This document shows, piece by piece, positions 6,587-15,279 of a stretch of DNA of 56,093 nucleotides. A program made the position numbers and the translations under genes. The stretch is from Chryseobacterium gleum (GTDB lineage: Bacteria > Bacteroidota > Bacteroidia > Flavobacteriales > Schleiferiaceae), in assembly GCA_945883565.1 (NCBI GenBank), contig CAMCXO010000017.1:1-56093 (forward strand), read 5' to 3'. The notes under the pieces are model-generated. The model saw nothing but the letters and a program-made list of their open reading frames with translations, made no database searches and was not told where the DNA came from. Numbering within the stretch: position 1 is the first letter of the stretch; each line of letters begins with the position of its first letter.

Positions 6587-7897
6587 ATGGGATTTCGTTT
6601 GTGGTTTGGGCTGCTGTTGCTTATGGGTTGGTGTGGACATTTGGGGGCTCAAGGGGTAGATGGGGGCAATGGGCATGCTTTGGTTTTGGATGAACAGGGG
6701 AGGGTATGGGCCATGGGCAGAAATGGATTTGGGCAATTGGGTGATGGCACTTTCGAAAATTCGACTATTCCGAAAAGGGTAGAGGGGCTTGAGAACATCA
6801 CGGCTATTTCGAGGGGTTACGACCACAGCATGGCTTTAGATGCCGAGGGTTTTTTATATCTGTGGGGCCGAAACAATTACGGTCAGCTTGGCTGTGCCTC
6901 GGCGAGTGATCAGGCGGTTCCCCAAAAGTTGCCAAATCACGGTGGTTTTATTTCGGCCCGTGGGGGGCATTGGCATACGGTAGGTTTGAAACGCGATGGC
7001 AGTGTTTGGGCCTGGGGCCATAATTTTTATGCCGAATTGGGCAATGGAGAGCGGGAACACAGTGCGTGGCCGGTTCAGGTTCTTCAGGATTCGGGTGGGC
7101 GTGTTTCGGTTTTAAAAAATGTTATTCAAATAGCGACCGTAGGCTACCATACTTTGGTCCTTAAGCGCGATGGAACGGTTTGGGGTTGGGGTGGAAATGA
7201 TTTTAAGGAATTGGGACAGGTGGGTGAAACCCATCAAAAGTGGGCCATTCGCTTGGAGGGGATTCCGAAAATGCGGGAGGTAGCGGTGGGTTGGCACCAT
7301 TCGGTGGGGCTTGATTTGGAGGGCAAGCTTTGGATTTGGGGTTCTGATCCGGCTTTTCAGTTTAAAGAAGAAACCCGCAGGCACTTCGACAAGCCGTTTC
7401 GGTTGGATGGTTTGCCTAAATTTACCAGTATTGCCTGTGGCAGTTGGCATTCTTTGGCTATAGATGAGAACCAAAATGTTTGGGGCTGGGGTCGAAACCA
7501 TTTTGGTATGCTGGGTACAGGCGATACGGTATCGCATTCGAGGCCGGTGCTTATAAAGGGCTTAAAAAACATTACCCATATTGGTGGGGGGTGCTTTCAG
7601 AGTTTGGCGGTAAACCACAAAGGCGAGATTTTTTCTTTTGGCGACAACCCTTCGGGTCAGCAAGGTTTGGGCCATTATAAGCGCATGCTAACGCCCACCC
7701 TTACCGCTTTGAATGCAAAGGGTGAGTTGTCTTTAGAAACCATTATGAAGCCGGAGAAAGAGGAAGTGCCGATGCCTTTGCCTCAAAAAGGGCTTTTGGG
7801 GCGTGAAAGTGTGCTGAGGGTTTTGAAATATGCGCTATTTGCTGTAAGTGTGTTGTTTAATGTGGTGTTGTGGTACAAACTAAAAGCCAGGTTGTAA
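6587..7897 (+). CDS. membrane-anchored RCC1-repeat beta-propeller protein
   Basis: ATG 6587 gives a signal peptide (GFRLWFGLLLLMGWCGHLGAQ) and a 436-residue product; longer frames upstream would bury that signal. About seven RCC1 units follow, each with a pattern like GxxHSxALDxxGxVWxWGxNxxGQLG. They should close one beta-propeller. After a PMPLPQKG linker, a single C-terminal TM segment (YALFAVSVLFNVVLWY) and a basic tail anchor it. RCC1 propellers are protein-interaction platforms; eukaryotic RCC1 is a Ran exchange factor, but no such role follows here. The likely location is periplasmic or surface-facing at the inner membrane. Confidence 0.88.
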   Translation: MGFRLWFGLLLLMGWCGHLGAQGVDGGNGHALVLDEQGRVWAMGRNGFGQLGDGTFENSTIPKRVEGLENITAISRGYDHSMALDAEGFLYLWGRNNYGQLGCASASDQAVPQKLPNHGGFISARGGHWHTVGLKRDGSVWAWGHNFYAELGNGEREHSAWPVQVLQDSGGRVSVLKNVIQIATVGYHTLVLKRDGTVWGWGGNDFKELGQVGETHQKWAIRLEGIPKMREVAVGWHHSVGLDLEGKLWIWGSDPAFQFKEETRRHFDKPFRLDGLPKFTSIACGSWHSLAIDENQNVWGWGRNHFGMLGTGDTVSHSRPVLIKGLKNITHIGGGCFQSLAVNHKGEIFSFGDNPSGQQGLGHYKRMLTPTLTALNAKGELSLETIMKPEKEEVPMPLPQKGLLGRESVLRVLKYALFAVSVLFNVVLWYKLKARL

Positions 7898-7906
7898 GTG
7901 AGGCAG

Positions 7907-8560
7907 TTATTGCACCACTTTAAGGTTGAAGGCGCTGGTTTTTAAATGTCCAAAAAGGCTGAGCCAAAGAGGTAGGTACATTTCGGTGCCACGGGCTTTG
8001 GAGAGATCGCCCAAATCGATAATGAGGTGGTTGGCCCAGCCAAACGAGATTAAGAGGTCTTTTACCTGGGCTTTGGCGTTGGCATCGTTGCCGCAAACAA
8101 ACACATTGTGGTCGCCACCGTTAACCAATTGTGGGTTTACCATGAGTCCGCACCACATGGTATTGAGGGTTTTAACCACTTTGGTTTCGGGGAAGTGGTT
8201 TTGTATTTCTTCGCCCAGCGAATGGGTATTGCATATAGCAAGAGAAGGGGGCATGCCGTTCGAAAAATCGAGGGGATTGGCCAGGTCAATGAGCACTTTG
8301 TTGGCGAGGTTTTCGGCTTTGGCCAATTGCAGGGCGTTTAGGGAGCCAAGTCCGGAGGTGCAATTAAACACTATTTCGCCAAAGGCCGCGGCTTGCTCGA
8401 AGGTTCCGGCCGAGGCGTGTTGGGGGTGTTGGTTTACAAAGGTTAGGGCTTTCTCGTTTTGGGCGGTTCGCGAGCCCATCATAAGCTGATGGCCGAGTTG
8501 GACGAGTTTGTGGCCTATGGTTTGGCCCACGGTTCCGGTTCCTAAAATGGCGATTTTCAT
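7907..8560 (-). CDS. F420-dependent NADP reductase-like oxidoreductase
   Basis: The 217-residue product from ATG 8560 begins MKIAILGTGTVGQTIG, a Rossmann GxGxxG fingerprint at the N-terminus, so the longer upstream frame is not the start. GSRTAQNEKA after strand beta2 suggests NADP preference. VVKTLNTMWCGLMVNP and DLGDLSKARGTEMYLPLW are typical of the NADP_F420-dependent (PF03807) group. In bacteria without F420, such proteins are generic NADPH reductases of unknown substrate. A TACCTTTA box lies at 8591-8584 on this strand, about 25 bp upstream. Confidence 0.82.
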   Translation of the reverse strand: MKIAILGTGTVGQTIGHKLVQLGHQLMMGSRTAQNEKALTFVNQHPQHASAGTFEQAAAFGEIVFNCTSGLGSLNALQLAKAENLANKVLIDLANPLDFSNGMPPSLAICNTHSLGEEIQNHFPETKVVKTLNTMWCGLMVNPQLVNGGDHNVFVCGNDANAKAQVKDLLISFGWANHLIIDLGDLSKARGTEMYLPLWLSLFGHLKTSAFNLKVVQ

Positions 8561-8645
8561 AAAGATTTGGTTGAAATGGGTAATAAAGGTAAGAGAAAGG
8601 CAGTGCGCATTGCCTATATGGGTTTCTCTTTTTTTGGTTGTGGAT

Positions 8646-8676
8646 AAAGAAAAAAAGCCCCGCACAGGCAGGGCTT
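8646..8676 (-). terminator. terminator-like hairpin on the minus strand
   Basis: Minus-strand AAGCCCTGCC..GGGGCTT is followed by TTTTTTCTTT, the form of an intrinsic terminator. No minus-strand gene ends here; it lies about 90 bp upstream of the reductase start. It could insulate that gene from transcription coming from the right. Confidence 0.45.
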
Positions 8677-8822
8677 GAAAGGGTGGGGTGGGGTTAAAAC
8701 CGCCAGCCGAGGATGAAGGGTTAAATTAGGGTGGGCACGAACAGAGGATAAAGGGGTTTGTTTCGACTTTTGAATTCGTTTTGATTTACCTTAGTGCACG
8801 TTTTGATAATGCCAAATATTCG

Positions 8823-10640
8823 ATGAAGTTAGGTTGGATTAGAAAGATATTATTACGCACAATCGTGCAAAATAACCTGAATATTTTTGGTTTTATCGGC
8901 TGCTTGTTCCTTTTTGTTCAAAGTCATTCACTTGGCGCTCAGACCATAGAGAGCATAAAGTTAAATGCCGATTATATTTGGGGTGAAGGCTTGGGCAGCA
9001 ATTTGTTAGAGGCCGATCAACGCGCTATGGCCGATTTAATAAGCCAAATTTCGACACGGGTAGAAAGTGAATTTCGGTCTTCGACCACTGAGACGGGCAA
9101 AACTTTGCATGAGGAAGTAAACCTAATGGTAAAGTCTTATGCAGCGGCAACTTTAACCCATACAGAGCGCATAGTGGAAGAAGTTTCAGGTGAAACAATG
9201 GTGTTTCGATATCTCCCTCGCACAGCAATTAATGACATCTTTAATGAAAGAGCAGAACGCATTAAGGCATTTGTAGAATTTGCCGATGGCCATTTGAAGC
9301 GATTGGAAATTGGCTCTTCACTAAAATATTACCATTGGGCTTATAGCCTACTGAGAAGTCATCCGGAACAGAATAAGTTAAAAATTCATGATGAAAATGG
9401 TACCGAACACTTGCTTATGCCTTGGTTGTACAATCGACTGGAAGAAGTTTTAAGCGGCGTTCAGGTCAAGTTGGTCGATTCTACCCAACAAGGTCATTTT
9501 AGTCTTTATCAATTGGAATTTTTGTACCGCGGGCAAATGGTTCACAATTTGGATTTCGATTTTTGGAATGGGCGCGATTGGAAAGGACCATTTACCGTTA
9601 AAAATGGTAAGAGCCTGCTGGAATACCCGGGCAAGCCCGATAAATTTATAAAGTTGGAAATTGAATATGGGTATATATACGAGGCTGTGCATGATAAAGA
9701 ACTTTATGATTTGCTTCAAAATCAAGAAGTATTGCCATTAAAAGCGAGGTTTAAACAAATTGCCCTTAATGTTGAACCGGCTTTGCCAAACATTCAAAGT
9801 GGCCAATTGCGAATGGAGGGCTTAAAAGATTGGCAAGAATTTCAAGCCCCTATAAATGCTTTTGTTAAAGCTGTAGAAACGGGACGCTATGCAGAGGCGA
9901 GGCCTTTTTTTACCGAAGAGGGTTACGATAAATACCTAAAGCTAATTGCCTATGGTAAGGCCAAGATTTTAAAAGGAAGTGGCTTACAGGTGGTGCCAAT
10001 TAATGAAGGCTATATGTGCAGGGCCATACCCATGCACTTTGGTTTTAGTCAGAATTTTAAAGGCTTTACTGAGGAAGTGGTATTGCACTTTGATGAAAAC
10101 CGTAAAATTTGCAATTTAACCTTTGCTTTGAATGCCAAGGCCATAGAAGACATTAACGAAAAAGCCATTTGGAATGCGGAATCGCGTTTGCTGTTGGTTC
10201 ACTTTTTAGAGCAATATCAAACCGCCTATGCCCTTAAGCAGCTGGATTATATTGAGTCGGTATTTTCTAACGATGCCTTAATTATTGTGGGCAGTGTGTT
10301 GAAGTCGAGTATGCTCGACAATCCATACGCCGAGCATGAGGCAGTGAAATACACACGCTACACAAAAGCGAAATTTTTGGAAAACCTCAAACAGGCATTT
10401 GCCGCCAAGTCGTTTATAAACATTCGTTTTGAAGACAGTTATATTAGTAAAGCGGGAAATGGCAAAGAGGTTTATGGGGTGCAAATAAAACAGCACTATG
10501 TTTCGTCGAATTATGCCGATTCGGGTTATTTGTTTCTATTGGTTGATTTCGACAATCCTAAACAGCCCCTTATTCATGTAAGAACATGGCAACCAAAGAG
10601 AAATTCGGATGGCAGCATTTATGGTCTCAATGATTTTTAA
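8823..10640 (+). CDS. secreted LPP20/FlgT-like protein of unknown function
   Basis: ATG 8823 gives 605 residues with an N-terminal hydrophobic export segment (IFGFIGCLFLFVQSHSLGAQ). The first mature domain (YIWGEGLGSNLLEADQRAMADLISQISTRVESEF) resembles the LPP20/FlgT-N fold, in which an alanine-rich helix follows a GxG strand. The remainder (~residues 200-600) contains beta-rich segments and two NTF2-like stretches (FVKAVETGRYAEARPFF; LEQYQTAYALKQLDYIESVF). I do not recognise a full-length family. Its stop lies inside the next gene, so the two are translationally linked with the PEGA-FGE protein and probably form one periplasmic or surface unit. Confidence 0.72.
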   Translation: MKLGWIRKILLRTIVQNNLNIFGFIGCLFLFVQSHSLGAQTIESIKLNADYIWGEGLGSNLLEADQRAMADLISQISTRVESEFRSSTTETGKTLHEEVNLMVKSYAAATLTHTERIVEEVSGETMVFRYLPRTAINDIFNERAERIKAFVEFADGHLKRLEIGSSLKYYHWAYSLLRSHPEQNKLKIHDENGTEHLLMPWLYNRLEEVLSGVQVKLVDSTQQGHFSLYQLEFLYRGQMVHNLDFDFWNGRDWKGPFTVKNGKSLLEYPGKPDKFIKLEIEYGYIYEAVHDKELYDLLQNQEVLPLKARFKQIALNVEPALPNIQSGQLRMEGLKDWQEFQAPINAFVKAVETGRYAEARPFFTEEGYDKYLKLIAYGKAKILKGSGLQVVPINEGYMCRAIPMHFGFSQNFKGFTEEVVLHFDENRKICNLTFALNAKAIEDINEKAIWNAESRLLLVHFLEQYQTAYALKQLDYIESVFSNDALIIVGSVLKSSMLDNPYAEHEAVKYTRYTKAKFLENLKQAFAAKSFINIRFEDSYISKAGNGKEVYGVQIKQHYVSSNYADSGYLFLLVDFDNPKQPLIHVRTWQPKRNSDGSIYGLNDF

Positions 10641-12615
10641 ATTAAATAGGATTTTAAAACCAAGTAAGACGCTTTGTCAAATAGGGGTTTTGGCCGTTTT
10701 AATTGGCTTTGCAACAGGCCCATTAAGAGCGCAGTCGGCACTTTCGGTGAAGGCGTTTAAAGAATTGGCGAATGATTTGGATGCCCGGGTGAACCATCCG
10801 AAAACCGATGCCAATGGAGAGCCGGCCGCTTTAATAAAGATGATTACCACCCAGAGAGGATTTGCCTTTGAAGGAGGAATGGTGGGCATTGTGAGCACAG
10901 AAGAACAGGTGGGTGAAATCTGGATATACATTCCGGCTTCTTTGCAACGGCTTACGATTAAACACCCACAATTGGGCGTTTTGCGCGACTATGCTTTCCC
11001 CATAAACATTAAACCCGCAACGGTTTATGAAATGGAACTGATAAGTGGTACCGTGGAGGTGGTGGTTAAGCCTAAAATGCCCTTGACTCAGTGGATGGTT
11101 ATTCTGAGTGAACCTGAACAGGCTATGGTGTATTTAAACGATGAATTAATGGGCAGTACCCCATTTCAAAGAAAACTGCCCGAAGGGCTTTATCAGTATC
11201 GGATAGAACATCCACTGTACCACCCGGCTTTAGGGCAAGTAGAAATAAAGCAGCAAAAAGCAGAATTGAATTTAAGCCTTAAACCGAAATACGGTAAATT
11301 GGTATTAAACATGCCGGTGCAAGAGGTATTTGAAGTGTATGTTGACGATCAGGCTACCCCTAAAAATACGCCATTGAATATGGACAAACTTAGCAGCGGT
11401 ACCCACCGCTTGCGCTTGCTTAACCCTTGGTACGTTCCATTAGAATTGGAGGTAGTAATTAAAGACGGGGAAACGACCACCCTTAACCCCAAGCCAGAAC
11501 CCTTATTTGGTACCCTAAAAATTCAGACCCTGGAGGCGGCTGAAATCTGGGTAGACGGAGAGCGGAAGGGGGTAGGGAAGGCAGAGGTTAGGGTGCTTAA
11601 AGGGCTTCATACTATTAAGTTAACGCATGAGGCGCATGAAACCCACGAAGCCCAAATAGAAGTAAAAGCGGGAATTGAAACCCTGGTTAACCAAACCCTA
11701 ATCCCCATAACCGGGCAAATAGAGGTGGTAAGTACGCCCATTGGGGCCAAAGTGTATTTAAACAATCGCCTCATGGGGCAATGCCCTTTAACCCTTAACC
11801 AATTGTTAATAGGCCCGTATACCCTTCGCCTTGAAATGCCTGATTATGCCCCTGTAGAGCGGCAGCTTATTTTGAAAGCCAATGAAAGCTTGGAGGTAAT
11901 AGAGAAATTGGAGAAAGTAACAGTGAAGGCAGATAAGGTGCTGGATTTTAAAATGGTATTTGTTGAAGGGGGGATTTTTAGAATGGGCTGTACCCCCGAA
12001 CAGGGAATTGAGTGTGGACCGGGTGAAAAGCCTGTTCATCAGGTGCGAATAGATGATTATTATATAGGCGCATTTGAAGTTACCCAAGCGCAGTGGATGG
12101 CAGTAATGGGCAGTAATCCGAGTTACCATAAAAACTGCGATCAATGTCCGGTAGAGCAAGTAAGCTGGAGGGATGTTCAAGAGTTTTTAGAGAAGTTAAA
12201 TGCCTTAACGGGTAAGAACTACCGACTGCCCACCGAGGCGGAGTGGGAGTATGCCGCCCGCGGGGGCAATAGGAGCAAGGGTTATAAATACAGCGGCAGC
12301 CATAATATTGAAGAAGTTGCTTGGTACGGTGACAATTCTGGCGATAGAACCCATGCTGTAGGACAGAAGAAAGCCAATGAGTTGGGCTTATACGATATGA
12401 GCGGCAATGTATGGGAATGGTGCAGCGATTGGTATGGGGAATATAGTTCATCCAGTCAAACCAATCCTCAAGGTCCTTCAGGTGACTCTTACCGTGTGTT
12501 TCGCGGTGGCAGTTGGCACTTCACTGCCTCGGGCTGCCGGGTGGCTGATCGCAGCAACCTCACCCCCGACTATCGCAGCCACAACATCGGTTTTCGGGTA
12601 GCCTTTTCCCAGTAA
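10609..12615 (+). CDS. PEGA-repeat protein with C-terminal FGE-sulfatase domain
   Basis: The 668-residue product overlaps the previous gene by 32 bp. A signal peptide ends near PLRAQS. Four PEGA-type units follow (VYLNDELMGSTPFQRKL; VYVDDQATPKNTP; IWVDGERKGVG; VYLNNRLMGQCPLTL), spanning about residues 160-440. Residues ~445-668 form a formylglycine-generating-enzyme-like domain: FVEGGIFRMG, EVTQAQWMAVMG, YRLPTEAEWEYAARGG, GNVWEWCSDW, VFRGGSWH. GldK has the same FGE fold without PEGA repeats. An enzymatic role is not assured; many such domains in Bacteroidota are structural. ATG 10630 is an alternative start. Confidence 0.88.
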   Translation: MAAFMVSMIFKLNRILKPSKTLCQIGVLAVLIGFATGPLRAQSALSVKAFKELANDLDARVNHPKTDANGEPAALIKMITTQRGFAFEGGMVGIVSTEEQVGEIWIYIPASLQRLTIKHPQLGVLRDYAFPINIKPATVYEMELISGTVEVVVKPKMPLTQWMVILSEPEQAMVYLNDELMGSTPFQRKLPEGLYQYRIEHPLYHPALGQVEIKQQKAELNLSLKPKYGKLVLNMPVQEVFEVYVDDQATPKNTPLNMDKLSSGTHRLRLLNPWYVPLELEVVIKDGETTTLNPKPEPLFGTLKIQTLEAAEIWVDGERKGVGKAEVRVLKGLHTIKLTHEAHETHEAQIEVKAGIETLVNQTLIPITGQIEVVSTPIGAKVYLNNRLMGQCPLTLNQLLIGPYTLRLEMPDYAPVERQLILKANESLEVIEKLEKVTVKADKVLDFKMVFVEGGIFRMGCTPEQGIECGPGEKPVHQVRIDDYYIGAFEVTQAQWMAVMGSNPSYHKNCDQCPVEQVSWRDVQEFLEKLNALTGKNYRLPTEAEWEYAARGGNRSKGYKYSGSHNIEEVAWYGDNSGDRTHAVGQKKANELGLYDMSGNVWEWCSDWYGEYSSSSQTNPQGPSGDSYRVFRGGSWHFTASGCRVADRSNLTPDYRSHNIGFRVAFSQ

Positions 12616-13177
12616 CAGTTGGGTTATTCACCCCCTCCTTTGTAAGCAAAGCCCATTAAATGCGGAGCAAATTTAATGGGGCGTAAAACTTTTGCCTAAA
12701 GGAGGGCGTCGATTCTCGAGCGGAGCCGAGAGAGACGACCGACAAGAGGCAAAAGCTTCAATAATGCTGCGCAGTGGCACTGGGTGCAATATGGGTTAAG
12801 CCTTTTTAAAGACCTAAGGGGAAGTTGAAATGCCCGAAGTCAAGGATTTTGGGCGCTTAAATGTCTCAACTTAATCGGGTTTTAATGGAAGAAAACCGTG
12901 GGTACGCGCTGTAGGGTTTAGCCCCCCGGACAGCAGCGGTAGCCGACCGCGGTGGGTGTTAGGCCCGAACTTGGGCGAGGAGGCGACCGAAGGAAGCCCC
13001 CGCAGCCTTAGTGGGGCCAACAGCCACAAGGGCGCTAAAGCGCATGGCCGGAATGGGGCCAACATTGTTTCGGGCTTTTTGCAAGTGGGAGGCTTAAATG
13101 GGTGGGCTTGTTTAAAAAGTATTTGTGAATGAAGGGCTTAGGTGGATGCGGTGTGCGGATTTCTTAACCTAAAATAA
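12616..13177. other. structured GC-rich intergenic stretch
   Basis: No gene is supported in these 560 bp. At 12633-12706 an outer stem (CCCTCCTTT / AAAGGAGGG) encloses an inner stem (CCCATTAAAT / ATTTAATGGG), giving a nested hairpin directly behind the PEGA-FGE gene. It is followed by a TCTCG..CGAGA hairpin at ~12717-12734. The part at ~12890-13080 is much richer in G and C than its surroundings, with many short self-complementary runs such as GCGCTAAAGCGC. It could be a dispersed element or a non-coding RNA; I cannot assign it to a known family. Confidence 0.5.
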
Positions 13178-13210
13178 TTGTGGGTGGCGGGGGGTGGCCC
13201 ACTACCTTTG
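13178..13210 (+). promoter_or_regulatory. Bacteroidota-type promoter of typA
   Basis: TACCTTTG (13203-13210) matches the TAnnTTTG -7 box. A TTG at 13178-13180 lies 22 bp upstream as a -33 element. The typA start codon follows 19 bp after the box. Confidence 0.6.
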
Positions 13211-13229
13211 CGCCGCTTTAAAAACGACT

Positions 13230-15029
13230 ATGCAGGTACGAAACATTGCGATTATTGCCCACGTAGACCATGGTAAAACCACTTTGGTTGACAAAATTTT
13301 ACATTATTGCCGTTTGTTTAGAGACAATCAGCAAACAGGCGAACTGATATTGGACAACAACGATTTGGAGCGCGAAAGGGGCATCACCATTTTGAGTAAG
13401 AACGTTTCGGTTACGTACAAAGATTTTAAAATCAACATTATTGATACTCCGGGCCACGCCGATTTTGGTGGCGAGGTGGAAAGGGTTTTGAATATGGCCG
13501 ATGGGGTGCTGTTGCTGGTAGATGCTTTTGAAGGTCCTATGCCTCAAACGCGTTTTGTTTTGCAAAAAGCGCTTCAATTGGGGCTTAAGCCTATTGTGGT
13601 GGTAAACAAGGTTGATAAGCCCAATTGCGATCCGGAGGGTACCCATGAAGCGGTATTTGAATTGATGTTTAGTTTGGATGCCAACGAGGAGCAGTTGAAC
13701 TTTCCTACTGTTTATGGTTCGGCGAAAAACAATTGGATGAGTCGCGATTGGAAACAGCAAACCGATTCTATTGCCCCTCTTCTTGATATGGTTATTGAGC
13801 ACATTCCTGCTCCGCATATTGCAGAGGGCAATACCCAAATGCTTATTACTTCTTTAGACTATTCGAGTTATACGGGGCGTATGGCCATAGGGCGATTGCA
13901 CCGTGGTACTTTGCGCGAAAACCAACCCATTGTTTTGATTAAGCGCGATGGAAAGGCTATAAAAATGCGTGTTAAAGAGGCTTTTATATTCGAGGGATTG
14001 GGCAAGAGCAAGGTAGGCGCCGTAGAAGCTGGCGATATTTGTGCGGTATCGGGTTTGGATGGTTTTGAAATTGGCGATACCATTGCCGATTTTGAAAATC
14101 CGGAGGCATTGCCCACCATTGCGGTTGATGAGCCTACCATGAGCATGCGTTTTACCATTAACGATTCGCCGTTTTTTGGCAAAGAAGGCAAATTTGTGAC
14201 TTCGAGGCATATTCGCGAGCGTTTGGAAAAGGAAACCGAAAAGAACCTGGCTTTAAAAGTAGAACCTACCGATCAGGCCGATTCGTTTCAGGTGTATGGT
14301 CGTGGGGTTTTGCACTTGAGTGTGCTTATAGAAACCATGCGTCGTGAGGGTTACGAATTGCAAATAGGTCAGCCCAGGGTTATTTTAAAGGAGATGGATG
14401 GGGTTCAGTGCGAGCCCATAGAAGAGTTAACCATTGATTTGCCTGAGAATGTTTCGGGCAAGGCCATTGAAATGGTGACCATGCGCAAGGGTGATTTGTT
14501 GAGCATGACGCCTAAATCGGACCGCATGATTTTGCAGTTTCAAGTGCCATCGCGCGGGCTTATTGGATTGAGAAATTCGCTTTTAACCGCTACCGCAGGG
14601 GAGGCCATTATGAGCCATCGATTTGAAAATTATCAGCCTTATAAGGGCGAAATTCCAGGTCGTCAGAATGGTTCTTTAATTAGCATGGAAAAGGGTACGG
14701 CCATACCCTATTCTATAGACCGACTTCAAGACCGCGGAAAGTTCTTTATTGATCCGGGAGAGGAAATTTATATGGGTCAGGTTATTGGTGAAAACAGCCG
14801 TGCCGGTGATATGGTGGTAAATGTTACCAAAGAGAAGAAGCTAACGAATATGCGGGCTTCGGGTTCTGACGAAAAGATGCGCATTGCTCCGGCTATAAAG
14901 TTTTCTTTGGAAGAGGCTTTGGAATACATTCAGGAAGATGAATACGTAGAAGTAACGCCGAAAAGCATTCGTTTGCGTAAAATTTATTTGGACGAGAACG
15001 AGCGCAAGCGCCGTTCGGCTGGTATGTAA
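13230..15029 (+). CDS. typA: ribosome-associated GTPase TypA/BipA
   Basis: The start is ATG 13230 ([19 protein letters not shown]); the 12 codons before it overlap the promoter. The 599-residue length is standard. G1 [10 protein letters not shown]2 RERGITI, G3 DTPGHADF and G4 NKVDKP are visible in order. The elongation-factor domain II, the EF-G-like domains and the TypA C-terminal domain ([37 protein letters not shown]) follow. TypA binds the 70S ribosome and supports growth under cold and stress, and 50S assembly. It is single-gene here, with a terminator just downstream. Confidence 0.98.
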   Translation: MQVRNIAIIAHVDHGKTTLVDKILHYCRLFRDNQQTGELILDNNDLERERGITILSKNVSVTYKDFKINIIDTPGHADFGGEVERVLNMADGVLLLVDAFEGPMPQTRFVLQKALQLGLKPIVVVNKVDKPNCDPEGTHEAVFELMFSLDANEEQLNFPTVYGSAKNNWMSRDWKQQTDSIAPLLDMVIEHIPAPHIAEGNTQMLITSLDYSSYTGRMAIGRLHRGTLRENQPIVLIKRDGKAIKMRVKEAFIFEGLGKSKVGAVEAGDICAVSGLDGFEIGDTIADFENPEALPTIAVDEPTMSMRFTINDSPFFGKEGKFVTSRHIRERLEKETEKNLALKVEPTDQADSFQVYGRGVLHLSVLIETMRREGYELQIGQPRVILKEMDGVQCEPIEELTIDLPENVSGKAIEMVTMRKGDLLSMTPKSDRMILQFQVPSRGLIGLRNSLLTATAGEAIMSHRFENYQPYKGEIPGRQNGSLISMEKGTAIPYSIDRLQDRGKFFIDPGEEIYMGQVIGENSRAGDMVVNVTKEKKLTNMRASGSDEKMRIAPAIKFSLEEALEYIQEDEYVEVTPKSIRLRKIYLDENERKRRSAGM

Positions 15030-15058
15030 GCGCATACGATTTAGAACTATAAATATTG

Positions 15059-15090
15059 GAAAGGGGGCTTTGGGCCCTCTTTTCTTTTTT
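15059..15090 (+). terminator. intrinsic terminator after typA
   Basis: AAGGGGGC, loop, GGCCCTCTT, followed by TTCTTTTTT, about 30 bp behind the typA stop. Confidence 0.75.
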
Positions 15091-15279
15091 ATTGAATGCT
15101 GCCATGGTGGGTAGTTCTGTTTCGTGGGGGGTGGAAATGGCTGGGGGGGATTTTGGGCATTGTTCTTTGGTTTTTACAAGGTCTACGCCGCTGTGACTGG
15201 TTTTACATGTAAGTATATTCGCATATAAAAAGGGTAGTTAGCACTTGCATAACATGAAAGAGCTTATTAGTTTAAGGGT

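Noticed and set aside
7926-8489. 187-codon plus-strand ORF
   Set aside because: It is antisense to the F420-type NADP reductase-like gene, whose Rossmann motif and start are clear.
11806-12451. minus-strand ORFs inside the PEGA-FGE gene
   Set aside because: They are antisense shadows of a strongly supported coding region with clear FGE motifs.
12871-13065. 64-codon minus-strand ORF in the GC-rich intergenic block
   Set aside because: The low-complexity product (LAPLWLLAPLRLRG) reflects the local GC-rich sequence; no homology is evident.
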